Of a DNA stretch of 37,915 nt, positions 7,302 through 16,112 are shown piece after piece (positions within the stretch are counted from its first letter, which is position 1; each line of letters begins with the position of its first letter). A model generated the notes under the pieces. It was not told the DNA's origin, did no database searches, and worked only from the letters and a program-made list of their open reading frames with translations. The stretch comes from an uncultured Bacilli bacterium. GTDB lineage: Bacteria > Bacillota_I > Bacilli_A > RF39 > UBA660. The stretch is from assembly GCA_947628905.1 (NCBI GenBank), contig CANRBQ010000006.1:1-37915 (forward strand). The letters run 5' to 3'. Both the position numbers and the translations under genes were made by a program.

Positions 7302-7323
7302 ATATGAACAATTATTCAGATAT
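7302..7323 (+). promoter_or_regulatory. SmtB/ArsR-family metal operator
   Basis: The imperfect 12-2-12-type repeat reads ATATGAACA at 7302-7310 and TATTCAGATAT at 7313-7323. It closely follows the classic SmtB/CzrA operator pattern (TGAACA...TATTCA). Its position over the start site fits repression by the adjacent ArsR-family protein, relieved by zinc or cadmium. Confidence 0.75.
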
Positions 7324-7334
7324 GGAGGGATTAG

Positions 7335-7691
7335 ATGAAAGAATGTACTTGTTTAAATTGTAATTGTATAAATGAAGATTTAGCTTTAAAAGTAAAAAAA
7401 GATATGTTAGATGATGATATATTATTTGATATAGCCGAATGTTTTAAAATATTGGGAGATAGTACAAGAATAAAGATAATATATGCTTTAAAATTAAGTG
7501 AATTATGCGTTAATGATTTAGCATTTATTACGAATAGTACACCTTCGGCAATATCTCATCAACTTAGGATATTAAAACAAGCTAAATTAGTTAAGAGTAA
7601 AAAGATGGGGAAAATAGTCTATTATAGTTTACAAGATGAACATGTAATAAAATTATTTGAGATAGGATGTGAACATATTGAAGAGTTATAA
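7335..7691 (+). CDS. ArsR/SmtB-family metal-responsive repressor
   Basis: A 118-aa winged-helix repressor of the ArsR family. The core FKILGDSTRIKIIYALK, the recognition helix TPSAISHQLRILKQAKLV and a beta-wing KMGKIVYYSL are all present. A zinc-type alpha-5 site is visible as D101, H103, H114 and E117 (DxH-x10-HxxE). The N-terminus has C4, C6, C9 and C11, and ELCV (C58) lies in the position of the alpha-3N metal site of CadC-like proteins. It therefore has ligands for both site types, so Zn versus Cd/Pb sensing cannot be decided. SD GGAGGG precedes ATG 7335. It overlaps the ATPase start and almost certainly controls it through the operator at 7302-7323. Confidence 0.9.
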   Translation: MKECTCLNCNCINEDLALKVKKDMLDDDILFDIAECFKILGDSTRIKIIYALKLSELCVNDLAFITNSTPSAISHQLRILKQAKLVKSKKMGKIVYYSLQDEHVIKLFEIGCEHIEEL

Positions 7692-9699
7692 ATATTATTT
7701 AAATAAGCTTGATTGTGCTAATTGTGCTAAAAAAATAGAAGATGCAATTAGTAGTAATAATAATTATAAAAATGTTGTAGTTAATTTTAATACTTTAACC
7801 CTTAGTTTTAAAACAGATATTGATAATCCTTTTAAAGAGATTAGAGAGATTATTAAAAATACTGAGCCGGGTGTAATAGTATTAGAAAATAAAGAAGAAA
7901 ATAATAAAAAAGATTATGAAATAGTAAGACTTATTTTAGCTCTTATTTGTTTGGGGTTAAGTTTTTTATTTAAAGCGGGCATTATAAAAGAAATATTATT
8001 AATATTAGCTTATGGATTACTTCTTTATAAAACAATTATTAAAGCTATAACTAAGATAATTAAAAGTCATAATATAGATGAAAATATGCTTATTACAATA
8101 TCAGCGATAGGAGCTTATCTTTTGGGAGAACATCATGAAGGTTTGATGGTTGTCTTATTATATGTAATAGGGAAAATATTGGAGGATAAAGCGGTTGGTA
8201 AAAGTAGAAGAGCTATTACAGATTTATTAGATTTAAAGTTAGAATATGCTCATAAAAAATATGGTAAAACTATTACTGATGTTAAAGCAGAAGAATTGAA
8301 AGTTCATGATGTTATCGTGGTTAAAAAAGGAGAAGCAATACCTGTAGATGGAGTAATTATTAAGGGAGAAACAACTTTGGATACTTCTAAATTAACAGGA
8401 GAATCAATTTTAAATAAAGTAGGTTTTCAAGATAAAGTTTTATCAGGTTCAATTAACATGGGAGAAGTAATAGAAATTAAAGTAACTCATGATTATTATA
8501 ATAGTACAGCTTATAAAATATTTGAATTAACTTTAAATGCAACAAATAATAAAGCAAAAACAGAAACTATGGTTTCTAAAATAGCTCAAATATATACACC
8601 TTTAGTTTTAGTTATTGCAATAATTATTGGAATAAGTTTACCTTTAATATTTAAAGTTCCTTTCCATGATGGTTTATATCGGGCTTTAACATTTTTAGTT
8701 ATATCTTGTCCATGTGCAATAGCGATATCTGTTCCTCTTAGTTATTTTGCGGGTATTGGAGCTAGTTCTAAAGCTAAAGTATTAGTAAAAGGAAGTAATT
8801 TTTTAGATGCTTTAACTAAATGTGATACAATTGTTTTTGATAAAACAGGAACACTTACAACTGGTTCTTTTAAGTTAGATAAAATTAATATATATAATAA
8901 AGATTATTCACAAGAAAAAGTATTAGAATTAATTTCTTTGGGAGAGAGTTTTAGTAATCATCCAATTGGGAAAGTTCTTTTAAATTTATATAATGGGGAT
9001 ATTGATTTAGGAAGAGTTAAAGATTTTAAAGAAGAAGTTGGCTTAGGTATTAGTTATAAAGTGGGAAAATATAATATTAAAGTAGGCTCTAATAAGTTTG
9101 TTAATACTAAAGAAAAGGGTAATGTATTTTTAAGTATTAATGAAGAAGTTATCGCGGGGTTAATATTTAATTATAATATTAAAAGTAATGCTAAAAAAGT
9201 TATTAGTAAATTAAAAGAATATAATTTAAAGACAATTATGCTTACGGGAGATAATGAATCATTTGCTAAAATGATTGCAATGGATTTAAAGATAGATCAA
9301 TATAAGTCTAGTTTATTACCAGAAGATAAATATCAGGAACTTCAAAAATTAAAAGAAGAACATAAAGTGATATTTGTGGGAGATGGAATAAATGATACTC
9401 CTTCTTTAGCTTTAGCTAATGTAGGTATATCTATGGGAGAAATTGGAACTAATAGTGCTATAAATGCAAGTGATATTGTTTTAATGAATGATAATTTAGA
9501 GGGGATTATTAAAGTTCTTAATATAGCTTATAAAACTAAAAATATTATTAAAATGAATTTATTGTTTGCGATAGGGGTAAAGATAAGTATTTTAGTTTTA
9601 GCTACTTTGGGTCTCACATCTATGGCTATGGCAGTTTTTGCTGATACAGGTGTAACATTAATTACAATATTAAATACTTTACGAATTTTAAAGAATTAA
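7678..9699 (+). CDS. zinc/cadmium/lead-exporting P1B-type ATPase
   Basis: Heavy-metal efflux pump of the ZntA/CadA type in the cytoplasmic membrane. In order: one N-terminal HMA domain with the LDCANCAKKIE metal loop, paired transmembrane helices, the actuator TGES motif, the translocation motif CPC (SCPCAIAISVP), the phosphorylation site DKTGT, the HP dipeptide (SNHPIG) and the hinge GDGINDTP. The C-terminal membrane segments carry a Lys (GVKISILVL) and a DTG (FADTGVTLITILNTLRIL), the signature of Zn2+/Cd2+/Pb2+ transporters (P1B-2). No ATG is available. TTG 7678 with AGGA upstream is preferred, giving 673 aa; GTG 7669 is possible. Either overlaps the repressor gene, so translation is coupled. 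It sits between parE and parC. Confidence 0.93.
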   Translation: MKSYKYYLNKLDCANCAKKIEDAISSNNNYKNVVVNFNTLTLSFKTDIDNPFKEIREIIKNTEPGVIVLENKEENNKKDYEIVRLILALICLGLSFLFKAGIIKEILLILAYGLLLYKTIIKAITKIIKSHNIDENMLITISAIGAYLLGEHHEGLMVVLLYVIGKILEDKAVGKSRRAITDLLDLKLEYAHKKYGKTITDVKAEELKVHDVIVVKKGEAIPVDGVIIKGETTLDTSKLTGESILNKVGFQDKVLSGSINMGEVIEIKVTHDYYNSTAYKIFELTLNATNNKAKTETMVSKIAQIYTPLVLVIAIIIGISLPLIFKVPFHDGLYRALTFLVISCPCAIAISVPLSYFAGIGASSKAKVLVKGSNFLDALTKCDTIVFDKTGTLTTGSFKLDKINIYNKDYSQEKVLELISLGESFSNHPIGKVLLNLYNGDIDLGRVKDFKEEVGLGISYKVGKYNIKVGSNKFVNTKEKGNVFLSINEEVIAGLIFNYNIKSNAKKVISKLKEYNLKTIMLTGDNESFAKMIAMDLKIDQYKSSLLPEDKYQELQKLKEEHKVIFVGDGINDTPSLALANVGISMGEIGTNSAINASDIVLMNDNLEGIIKVLNIAYKTKNIIKMNLLFAIGVKISILVLATLGLTSMAMAVFADTGVTLITILNTLRILKN

Positions 9700-9716
9700 A
9701 GGACGTTAAAAAGTGT

Positions 9717-9743
9717 AAAGACTATTTCTTTAGTTCTTTTTTT
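9717..9743 (+). terminator. probable intrinsic terminator after the metal ATPase
   Basis: AAAGACTA (9717-9724) can pair with TAGTTCTTT (9731-9739) with one bulged base, followed by further T. Confidence 0.6.
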
Positions 9744-9744
9744 A

Positions 9745-9753
9745 TGTTAAAAT
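9745..9753 (+). promoter_or_regulatory. possible extended -10 promoter for parC
   Basis: TG-T-TAAAAT (9745-9753) forms an extended -10. No good -35 is seen at the right distance, where the preceding terminator lies. It would let parC be transcribed apart from the metal operon. Confidence 0.4.
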
Positions 9754-9770
9754 AGTTTAAGGTGATGCTT

Positions 9771-12260
9771 ATGCAAGATAATGTATTAAAAAGAATTGAA
9801 GATTATGCTTTAGAAGAGATTATGGGATTAAGATTTGGTTCTTATGCTAAAGAAATAATTCAAGATAGAGCAATTCCTGATGTAAGAGATGGTTTAAAAC
9901 CAGTTCAAAGAAGAATACTTTTTGCAATGTATAAAGCAGGAAATACTTATGATAAAAAGTATGTTAAAAGTGCGGCGACTGTTGGTGATGTTTTAGGTAA
10001 ATATCATCCGCATGGAGATTCTTCCGTTTATGATGCTATGGTTAGAATGAGTCAGTGGTGGAAACAAAATGCGATATTAGTAGATATGAAGGGTAACAAT
10101 GGTTCAATGGATGGAGATCCAGCGGCTGCTTATCGTTATACTGAAGCACGTTTATCTAAAATTAGTAATGAACTTTTAGGTGATTTAGAAAAAAATACAG
10201 TAAAGTTTGCACCAAATTTTGATGATAGATTATTAGAACCAACTGTTTTACCTGCTAAGTTTCCTAATCTTTTAGTAAATGGAACAATGGGAATAAGTGC
10301 TGGGTATGCAACTAATATTCCTCCTCATAATTTGGGAGAAATAATTGATGCAACAATTAAAAGAATAGATTCTCCTAATTGTAAGTTAGATACAATTTTA
10401 GAAATAGTTAAAGGTCCAGATTTTCCAACAGGAGGGATTGCCTGTGGAATTGAGGGAATTAGAGAAGCTTTTAAAACTGGTAAAGGAAGAGTAATTGTTA
10501 AGTCAAAATATGAAATAGTAAAAGAAAAGGGTAAAACTAAAATAGTAATTTCAGAGATTCCTTTTGATGTTAATAAAGCTTTACTTGTAAATAGAATAGA
10601 TGGAATTAGAATAGATAAAAAAATTGATGGTATGGCAGAAGTTCGTGATGAATCAGATCGAGAAGGGCTTAGAATAGTTATTGATTTAAAGACAGGGGCT
10701 AATCCAGATTTAATTTTAAATTATTTATTTAAAAATACAGATTTACAAATATCTTATAATTATAATATGGTCGCGATTGTTAACCGAGTACCTAAAACAT
10801 TAGGAATATTAGAAATATTAGATGCTTATATTGCTCATCAAAGAGAAGTTATAACAGAAAGATCAAAATTTGATTTAGCTACTTATGAAAAAAGAAAACA
10901 TATTGTCGAGGGATTAATTAAATGTCTTAGTATTTTGGATCAAGTTATTAAAGTTATTAGAGCTAGTAAAAATAAGAGTGATGCAGAACTTAATTTAGTT
11001 AAAGAATTTGATTTTACTTTAGAACAGGCTAAAGCTATAGTAATGTTACAATTATATCGTTTAACAAATACAGATGTAATAGAATTAGAAGAAGAAATGG
11101 CTAAACTTCAAAAATTAATTGAGGGATTAAAAGCAATTTTAAGTGATGAAGAAGCTTTAAAATATGTAATGAAAAAAGAACTTAAAATAATTAAGAAAGA
11201 TTATGCAACTCCAAGACTTACAAAGATTGAAGAAGTAGTACAAGAAATAAAATTAGATATTAAAGAAATGATACCAAAAGAAAATGTAGTAGTAGTAATA
11301 ACAAATGAAGGTTATGTAAAAAGAGTAAGTAGTAAAAGTTATGCGGCTAGTAGTGAAGATACAACATTAAAACCGGGAGATTTTGTTACTAGTTTATATG
11401 AATGTACAACACTTGATACTTTGATGTTATTTACTAATTTTGGTAATTATTTGTTTATTCCAGTTTATAAAATACCAGAAATTAAATGGAAAGATTTAGG
11501 TAAACATGTTAATAATATAATTATGCTTAATAATGAAGAAAGAATTATTGGAGCATTTATATATAATAAAAATGATACATTAATATTAACAACAAAAATG
11601 GGAATGGTTAAAAGAACTTTAATGAAAGATTATGAAGTTCAAAGATGTAATAAACCAATCGTGGCTATGAGGCTTAAAGATAATGATGAACTTGTATGTG
11701 TTAATAAAGATAAAGGTAATGTGGTTTTAGTTACAGAAAATGGTTATTATTTAAATTATAAGAGTGAAGAAATACCAGTTATTGGAGCTAAAGCAAGTGG
11801 GGTTAAAGGGATTAATTTAAAAGAAGATATAGTAAAGAGTATGATAAGTTATAATGATGAATTAGAATATTTGACTATTTTTACAGATAATAAGACCGCT
11901 AAAAGAGTTAAATTAAGTGATTTAGAAAAGCATAGTAGAGCGAAAAAAGGTAATTTAATAATGAAGAAAACTAAGACTGTTATATATAAAATATTAGTAG
12001 TTTTAGGAACTAGTGCCAGAGATTTAATTTTAACTAAAGCTGATAGTGAAATTAATATTTTAAAAAATAGTGATATTGCTATTATGGATTTAGCATCTAC
12101 AGGTTCAAGTATTAGTAAATATAAACTTGATACAGCGGCTAAAGTAGCTTTAAAAGAAAAAGTTATAAGTGAAGAAGATAAGAAGGAAAATGAAGAAGAT
12201 ATAAAAAAAGAAGTAAAGCCAATGACTATGGCAGACTTTATAGATGATTTTAAGATTTAA
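9771..12260 (+). CDS. parC: DNA topoisomerase IV subunit A
   Basis: DNA-cleaving subunit of topoisomerase IV, partner of ParE. Motifs: [15 protein letters not shown], the quinolone-region [20 protein letters not shown] and the catalytic tyrosine in [11 protein letters not shown]. The C-terminal part forms the beta-pinwheel repeats (for example [43 protein letters not shown]). The start chosen is ATG 9771, six bases after AAGGTGA, giving 829 aa; GTG 9762 and ATG 9765 overlap the SD. ParC is favoured over GyrA by the N-terminal [22 protein letters not shown] and the short pinwheel. It is separated from parE by about 2.5 kb of metal-resistance genes. Confidence 0.93.
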   Translation: MQDNVLKRIEDYALEEIMGLRFGSYAKEIIQDRAIPDVRDGLKPVQRRILFAMYKAGNTYDKKYVKSAATVGDVLGKYHPHGDSSVYDAMVRMSQWWKQNAILVDMKGNNGSMDGDPAAAYRYTEARLSKISNELLGDLEKNTVKFAPNFDDRLLEPTVLPAKFPNLLVNGTMGISAGYATNIPPHNLGEIIDATIKRIDSPNCKLDTILEIVKGPDFPTGGIACGIEGIREAFKTGKGRVIVKSKYEIVKEKGKTKIVISEIPFDVNKALLVNRIDGIRIDKKIDGMAEVRDESDREGLRIVIDLKTGANPDLILNYLFKNTDLQISYNYNMVAIVNRVPKTLGILEILDAYIAHQREVITERSKFDLATYEKRKHIVEGLIKCLSILDQVIKVIRASKNKSDAELNLVKEFDFTLEQAKAIVMLQLYRLTNTDVIELEEEMAKLQKLIEGLKAILSDEEALKYVMKKELKIIKKDYATPRLTKIEEVVQEIKLDIKEMIPKENVVVVITNEGYVKRVSSKSYAASSEDTTLKPGDFVTSLYECTTLDTLMLFTNFGNYLFIPVYKIPEIKWKDLGKHVNNIIMLNNEERIIGAFIYNKNDTLILTTKMGMVKRTLMKDYEVQRCNKPIVAMRLKDNDELVCVNKDKGNVVLVTENGYYLNYKSEEIPVIGAKASGVKGINLKEDIVKSMISYNDELEYLTIFTDNKTAKRVKLSDLEKHSRAKKGNLIMKKTKTVIYKILVVLGTSARDLILTKADSEINILKNSDIAIMDLASTGSSISKYKLDTAAKVALKEKVISEEDKKENEEDIKKEVKPMTMADFIDDFKI

Positions 12261-12263
12261 GTT

Positions 12264-12295
12264 AAACTACAGATTATTACTTGTAGTTTTTCTTT
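12264..12295 (+). terminator. intrinsic terminator after parC
   Basis: AAACTACA (12264-12271) pairs perfectly with TGTAGTTT (12282-12289), followed by a T-rich tract. Confidence 0.82.
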
Positions 12296-12342
12296 TAATT
12301 AGTTTTATTTTTTGATATAATTATAATAGTAGGTGGTATTAA

Positions 12343-13353
12343 ATGCGTAAAGTAATAGTTTTATTATTTATTTTTTGGCCTTTAAATGTTTATGCATCTA
12401 CTTTAGTATTTCCAGAAATAAATTCTTTACATGCAATTATTTATGATTTAACTAGTGATGAAGTAATATATGAAAAACAAGCTTATGAAGAAACTTCTGT
12501 TGCTTCTTTAACTAAAATTTTAACGACAATCACGGCAATTGAAAAAATTTCAGATTTAAACGAATCTGTAGTAATTACTTCTAATATGTTAGATGGTATT
12601 TATTGGAATGCTTCGCGAGCAGGATTAAAAGTAGGAGATATAGTAACTTATCAAGACTTATTATATGCAACAATTCTTCCTAGTGGGGCTGATGCTGCTC
12701 AAGTTTTAGCGATGGCTTTAAGTGGAGATATTACTTCTTTTGTTAGAGATATGAATAATCTTGCTAAAAATATAGGAATGAATAATTCTAATTTTGTAAA
12801 TATAACGGGTTTAGATGCGGATAATCATTATAGTACTGCTCAAGATATTGCTTTACTTTTAGATTATGCATTAGAAAATCCAATTTTTAAAAATGTTTAT
12901 ACTACTAAAACTTATACTTTAACTAATGGATTAGTAGTAAATTCTACTTTAAATCTTTATGAAGAAAAATTTAATCTTGATACTAGTCGCATTTTAGGTA
13001 GTAAAACAGGAACAACGGATAGGGCTGGACTTTGTTTATCTTCATTAATTGATTTTGAAAATCATGAAATGGTAGTAATAACTTTGAATGCTCCTTTAAA
13101 TACGGGAGATAATGTTATAGATAGTCTTAATTTAATTAATTTTTTAGATAATAATTATACTATTCCAAAACCTATAATTGATAATTATCAAGAAGAAGTT
13201 TCTAATGAAACTATACTTCCAGTTATAAATGATACAAATATAACAAAATTTAATTATCAGATATATATTCCATTTATAATTTTTGGTTTATTTTTAGTTT
13301 TATGTTTCTTATTACTTATTAATAAATCTAAAAAACGTCATAAAAGAAGATAG
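12343..13353 (+). CDS. D-alanyl-D-alanine carboxypeptidase (penicillin-binding, S11 type)
   Basis: Trims D-Ala from peptidoglycan stem peptides outside the membrane. A signal peptide (about residues 1-19, ending VYA) is followed by the active-site tetrad SLTK (S55-K58) and the KTG box (K221-G223). A C-terminal membrane helix (about residues 304-326) with a basic tail anchors it. The second motif reads SGA (114-116, LPSGADAAQ) where most S11 enzymes have SxN, so a catalytic Asn is absent at its usual place. Start ATG 12343 follows TAGGTGG. TATAAT copies at 12316-12321 and 12322-12327 suggest its own promoter, but no convincing -35 is seen. Family assignment is firm; full activity is not assured. 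Confidence 0.9.
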   Translation: MRKVIVLLFIFWPLNVYASTLVFPEINSLHAIIYDLTSDEVIYEKQAYEETSVASLTKILTTITAIEKISDLNESVVITSNMLDGIYWNASRAGLKVGDIVTYQDLLYATILPSGADAAQVLAMALSGDITSFVRDMNNLAKNIGMNNSNFVNITGLDADNHYSTAQDIALLLDYALENPIFKNVYTTKTYTLTNGLVVNSTLNLYEEKFNLDTSRILGSKTGTTDRAGLCLSSLIDFENHEMVVITLNAPLNTGDNVIDSLNLINFLDNNYTIPKPIIDNYQEEVSNETILPVINDTNITKFNYQIYIPFIIFGLFLVLCFLLLINKSKKRHKRR

Positions 13354-13360
13354 TAATTAG

Positions 13361-13389
13361 CTGACTTAATTCATATTTTTTGTTATAAT
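13361..13389 (+). promoter_or_regulatory. sigma-A promoter for the DUF362 gene
   Basis: CTGACT (13361-13366), 17-nt spacer, TATAAT (13384-13389), with extended -10 TG at 13381-13382. Confidence 0.75.
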
Positions 13390-13435
13390 AAAGAAATAAA
13401 AAGGGAGTAAAAATATATAAGAAAGGAAAGTTAAA

Positions 13436-14314
13436 ATGGAAAAAAGTAAAGTTTATTTTACTAAAAACATAACTAGTGAAAGTCTAGTAAAAATGTATGA
13501 AGTTTTAAATAAACCTTTAGAGGGTAAAATTGCAGTTAAAATTTCTACTGGAGAAATGGGAGGCCATAATTATTTAAAACCAGAACTTATTAAAGATTTG
13601 GTAAATAAAGTAGGAGGAACAATTGTAGAATGTAATACAGCATATGCTGGTAAGAGAAATACAACAGAAGAACATGAAAAAACAATTAAAGCTCATGGTT
13701 TTTATGATATCGCGGATGTTGATATTATGGATAGAGAAGGAAGTATGGAGATTCCTGTTAATAAAGGTAAACATTTAAAAGTTAATTTAGTAGGAAAAAA
13801 TTTAGCTAATTATGATTCTATGATTATGTTATCACATTTTAAGGGACATGCGATGGGTGGATTTGGAGGAGCACTAAAAAATATGAGTATTGGGGTTGCT
13901 TCAAGTGCTGGAAAGACTTGGATACATACAGCAGGAAAGACTAATGTACCGGATGAGTTATGGAGTAATTTACCTGAACAAGATGCTTTTTTAGAGTCTA
14001 TGGCGGAAGCAGATGAGGCTGTAATGGATTATATGGATAATAAAATTGTTTATATTAATGTAATGAATAATCTTTCTGTTGATTGTGATTGTGATAGTAA
14101 TCCTGAAGAACCTTGTATGGCTGATATAGGTATTTTAGCTAGTTTAGATCCTGTTGCTTTAGATGAAGCTTGCTTAGATTTAATTTATAATTCTAGTGAT
14201 AAGGGTAGAGATCATTTTGTAGAGAGAGTAGAAAGACAAAATGGGCGACATATAACGGTTTATGCTGAAAGTTTAGGTATTGGAACTAGAGATTATGAAT
14301 TAATTAATATTTAA
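13436..14314 (+). CDS. DUF362 domain-containing protein
   Basis: A 292-aa protein matching the DUF362 pattern: KIAVKISTGEMGGHNYLKPELI near the start, the block SHFKGHAMGGFGGALKNMSIG in the middle, and ASLDPVALDEACLDLI towards the end. Many members carry a C-terminal 2x[4Fe-4S] ferredoxin domain. Here that domain is absent; the only cysteine group is CDCDSNPEEPC (about residues 232-242), which could still bind a metal or cluster. The reaction it performs is not known to me. A promoter at 13361-13389 and a terminator at 14329 make it a single-gene unit. SD GAAAGGAAAG lies upstream of ATG 13436. Confidence 0.85.
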   Translation: MEKSKVYFTKNITSESLVKMYEVLNKPLEGKIAVKISTGEMGGHNYLKPELIKDLVNKVGGTIVECNTAYAGKRNTTEEHEKTIKAHGFYDIADVDIMDREGSMEIPVNKGKHLKVNLVGKNLANYDSMIMLSHFKGHAMGGFGGALKNMSIGVASSAGKTWIHTAGKTNVPDELWSNLPEQDAFLESMAEADEAVMDYMDNKIVYINVMNNLSVDCDCDSNPEEPCMADIGILASLDPVALDEACLDLIYNSSDKGRDHFVERVERQNGRHITVYAESLGIGTRDYELINI

Positions 14315-14328
14315 GTTAATAATTTAAT

Positions 14329-14358
14329 AAGAAGTGAGTGATATACTTGCTTCTTTTT
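14329..14358 (+). terminator. intrinsic terminator after the DUF362 gene
   Basis: AAGAAGTGAGT (14329-14339) pairs with ACTTGCTTCTT (14345-14355) over 11 bp including two G-T pairs, loop GATAT, then T. Confidence 0.82.
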
Positions 14359-14404
14359 AAATGGTAAATTACTGTATATATATTGTAAACAATAAATGTA
14401 AAGG

Positions 14405-14434
14405 TTGATTTTTTGGTCGGGGGGGGGGTATAAT
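14405..14434 (+). promoter_or_regulatory. promoter with a 10-G homopolymer in the spacer (putative phase switch)
   Basis: TTGATT (14405-14410) and TATAAT (14429-14434) are separated by 18 nt. The last ten of these (14419-14428) are consecutive G, touching the -10. Slipped-strand change in the G-tract would alter the -35/-10 spacing and so promoter strength. It drives the surface protein gene at 14482. Confidence 0.7.
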
Positions 14435-14481
14435 CTTATTAAGAAAGGAAAAATTCTGAAAAAAACAGATGAGGTGAGAAA

Positions 14482-16044
14482 ATGAAAAAATTATTATTTT
14501 TGATAATAGTATTGGTTATGAGTGTGGTTGTTATTCCAAGAGTTTATGCAGCAGATCAAACTGCATATGATAAAAGTTCACTTGATTCAGCAATTAGTGC
14601 TTTAAATAGTGCAGATGGAGGTACCATTGAAATAACTGGAAGTTTTACAACTAGTGATTTGATAACTATTAATGTTAGTAAACCTATTATAATTGATCTT
14701 AATGGTTTTAAAATTGAAAGAACTGGGGGAAATACTGTATTTGAAGTTACTAGTGGCGATGTAACTTTTAAAGATACTAAGGGTACTGGTGAAGTAAAGC
14801 ACTCTGCTGGAAGATCTATTTATGTGAGTGGCTCTACTACTAAGGTAACTTTAGATGGTGGTACTTATACTAGTACTCAAGATAGTGAGTTTAGTATAGT
14901 TGTTGATGATGGAGCAACTCTTACAGTGAAAGATAATACAAATATTACTGGTTATTATGGTGTTGTTCTTTGGGGAAATGCACCTAAACTTATTGTTGAT
15001 GGTGGTAATATTGTAGGAAAATCTTTTGCAATATCTGGTAATGGTAGTAAAACTACTGATTCAGAAATAACTATTAATGATGGGAAGATAACAAGTGATG
15101 ATACTGCAGCGATATATCAACCTCAAACAGGTAGGTTGACTGTTAATGATGGTAATATTACGGGAAAAATTGGTATTGTTGCTCGTCAAGGAACAATTGA
15201 AATTAATGATGGTAAAATAACTGCTACTGGAACTGAGGGAAATGTTGTAGTAGGTGATGCAAAAGATGTAGAAGGAAGTCCTGTTACAGTGCCTTCTGGA
15301 ACTGCAGTTGTAGTTGATAATAACTCTAGTGGTTATAGTGGTAAAGCTGATGTTACAATTAAAGGTGGAGATTTTGATACTACATCATCAGATCCGGTTG
15401 TATCTTTAAAAGAAGAGGAAAATGATATTACTATTGAAAAAGGAAACTTTAATAAGCCTGTTAATGCTAGTTATTTAAATTCTGAAAAATGGTATGTTGA
15501 TTTTGTTATAGATGGTGAACATATAGTAGTAGTAGGAGTTACTAAGGGTGGAAAATTGACTGCCGATGATATTCCAAAACCTACTAAAGGTGGTTATACA
15601 TTTGTTGGTTGGTATGAAGAACAAACTTATGAAAATTTATTTGATACTGCTTCAAATATCACTGCAAATAAAACTGTTTATGCTAAATTTATTAAAAATT
15701 CCACATCTTCATCAAGATATTATGTAACATTTGTTTATGATGGCAAAAGTACATCAGTAGGAGTTGATGCAGGAGCAGTATTAGATCCTAAAGAGATTCC
15801 AACAGTTACTAAAGAAGGTTATGCTTTTAGTGGTTGGTATTTAGAAGATACATATGAAAATTTGTTCTATACTACTAATCCAATTTCAAAAAGTATGACA
15901 GTATATGCTAAATTTGTAAAAGTAGATGAACAAGATATAAAAAATCCAGGTACATCTGATAATATAGGAGTATATATAGTTTTAGCAATTAGTGCTATTG
16001 CAGGTGTCGGTGGAGCTTATAAATTTAGAAAAAGATTTAATTAG
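14482..16044 (+). CDS. cell-surface protein with beta-helix-like domain, two InlB-type repeats and a wall-sorting-like tail
   Basis: A 520-aa exported protein. The signal peptide (about residues 1-23) ends VYA. Residues about 25-320 are short Gly/Thr/Asp-rich beta segments (KVTLDGGTYTS, KLIVDGGNIVG, EITINDGKITS, RLTVNDGNITG) consistent with a right-handed beta-helix. Two tandem repeats of about 75 aa follow, each ending TVYAKF and containing GYxFxGWYxExTYENLF; these are Listeria-Bacteroides (InlB B-repeat) modules. The C-terminus is NPGTSD, a hydrophobic segment and a KFRKRFN basic tail, resembling a variant sortase signal. The gene has its own terminator and the G-tract promoter, so its expression may be phase variable. 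SD GAGGTGAG precedes ATG 14482. Probable role: adhesion or host contact (inference). Confidence 0.85.
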   Translation: MKKLLFLIIVLVMSVVVIPRVYAADQTAYDKSSLDSAISALNSADGGTIEITGSFTTSDLITINVSKPIIIDLNGFKIERTGGNTVFEVTSGDVTFKDTKGTGEVKHSAGRSIYVSGSTTKVTLDGGTYTSTQDSEFSIVVDDGATLTVKDNTNITGYYGVVLWGNAPKLIVDGGNIVGKSFAISGNGSKTTDSEITINDGKITSDDTAAIYQPQTGRLTVNDGNITGKIGIVARQGTIEINDGKITATGTEGNVVVGDAKDVEGSPVTVPSGTAVVVDNNSSGYSGKADVTIKGGDFDTTSSDPVVSLKEEENDITIEKGNFNKPVNASYLNSEKWYVDFVIDGEHIVVVGVTKGGKLTADDIPKPTKGGYTFVGWYEEQTYENLFDTASNITANKTVYAKFIKNSTSSSRYYVTFVYDGKSTSVGVDAGAVLDPKEIPTVTKEGYAFSGWYLEDTYENLFYTTNPISKSMTVYAKFVKVDEQDIKNPGTSDNIGVYIVLAISAIAGVGGAYKFRKRFN

Positions 16045-16051
16045 AAAATGT

Positions 16052-16075
16052 CTCTCTTAATAAGAGAGCTTTTTT
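16052..16075 (+). terminator. intrinsic terminator after the surface protein
   Basis: CTCTCTT-AAT-AAGAGAG perfect 7-bp hairpin followed by C and a T-run. Confidence 0.88.
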
Positions 16076-16088
16076 AATGTGAGCAATG

Positions 16089-16112
16089 AAAAAAGAATGA
16101 AATTAATCATTC
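16089..16112 (-). terminator. intrinsic terminator of the Rpn gene
   Basis: On the minus strand GAATGA-TTAATT-TCATTC is followed by a T-run (A-run 16089-16094 on plus). The stop codon of the Rpn gene lies within it. Confidence 0.78.

Noticed and set aside
5341-12260. gyrB/gyrA instead of parE/parC
   Set aside because: Both subunits follow the ParE and ParC sequence patterns of Bacilli, including the N-terminal Par[23 protein letters not shown] block, and they are not near dnaA/recF.
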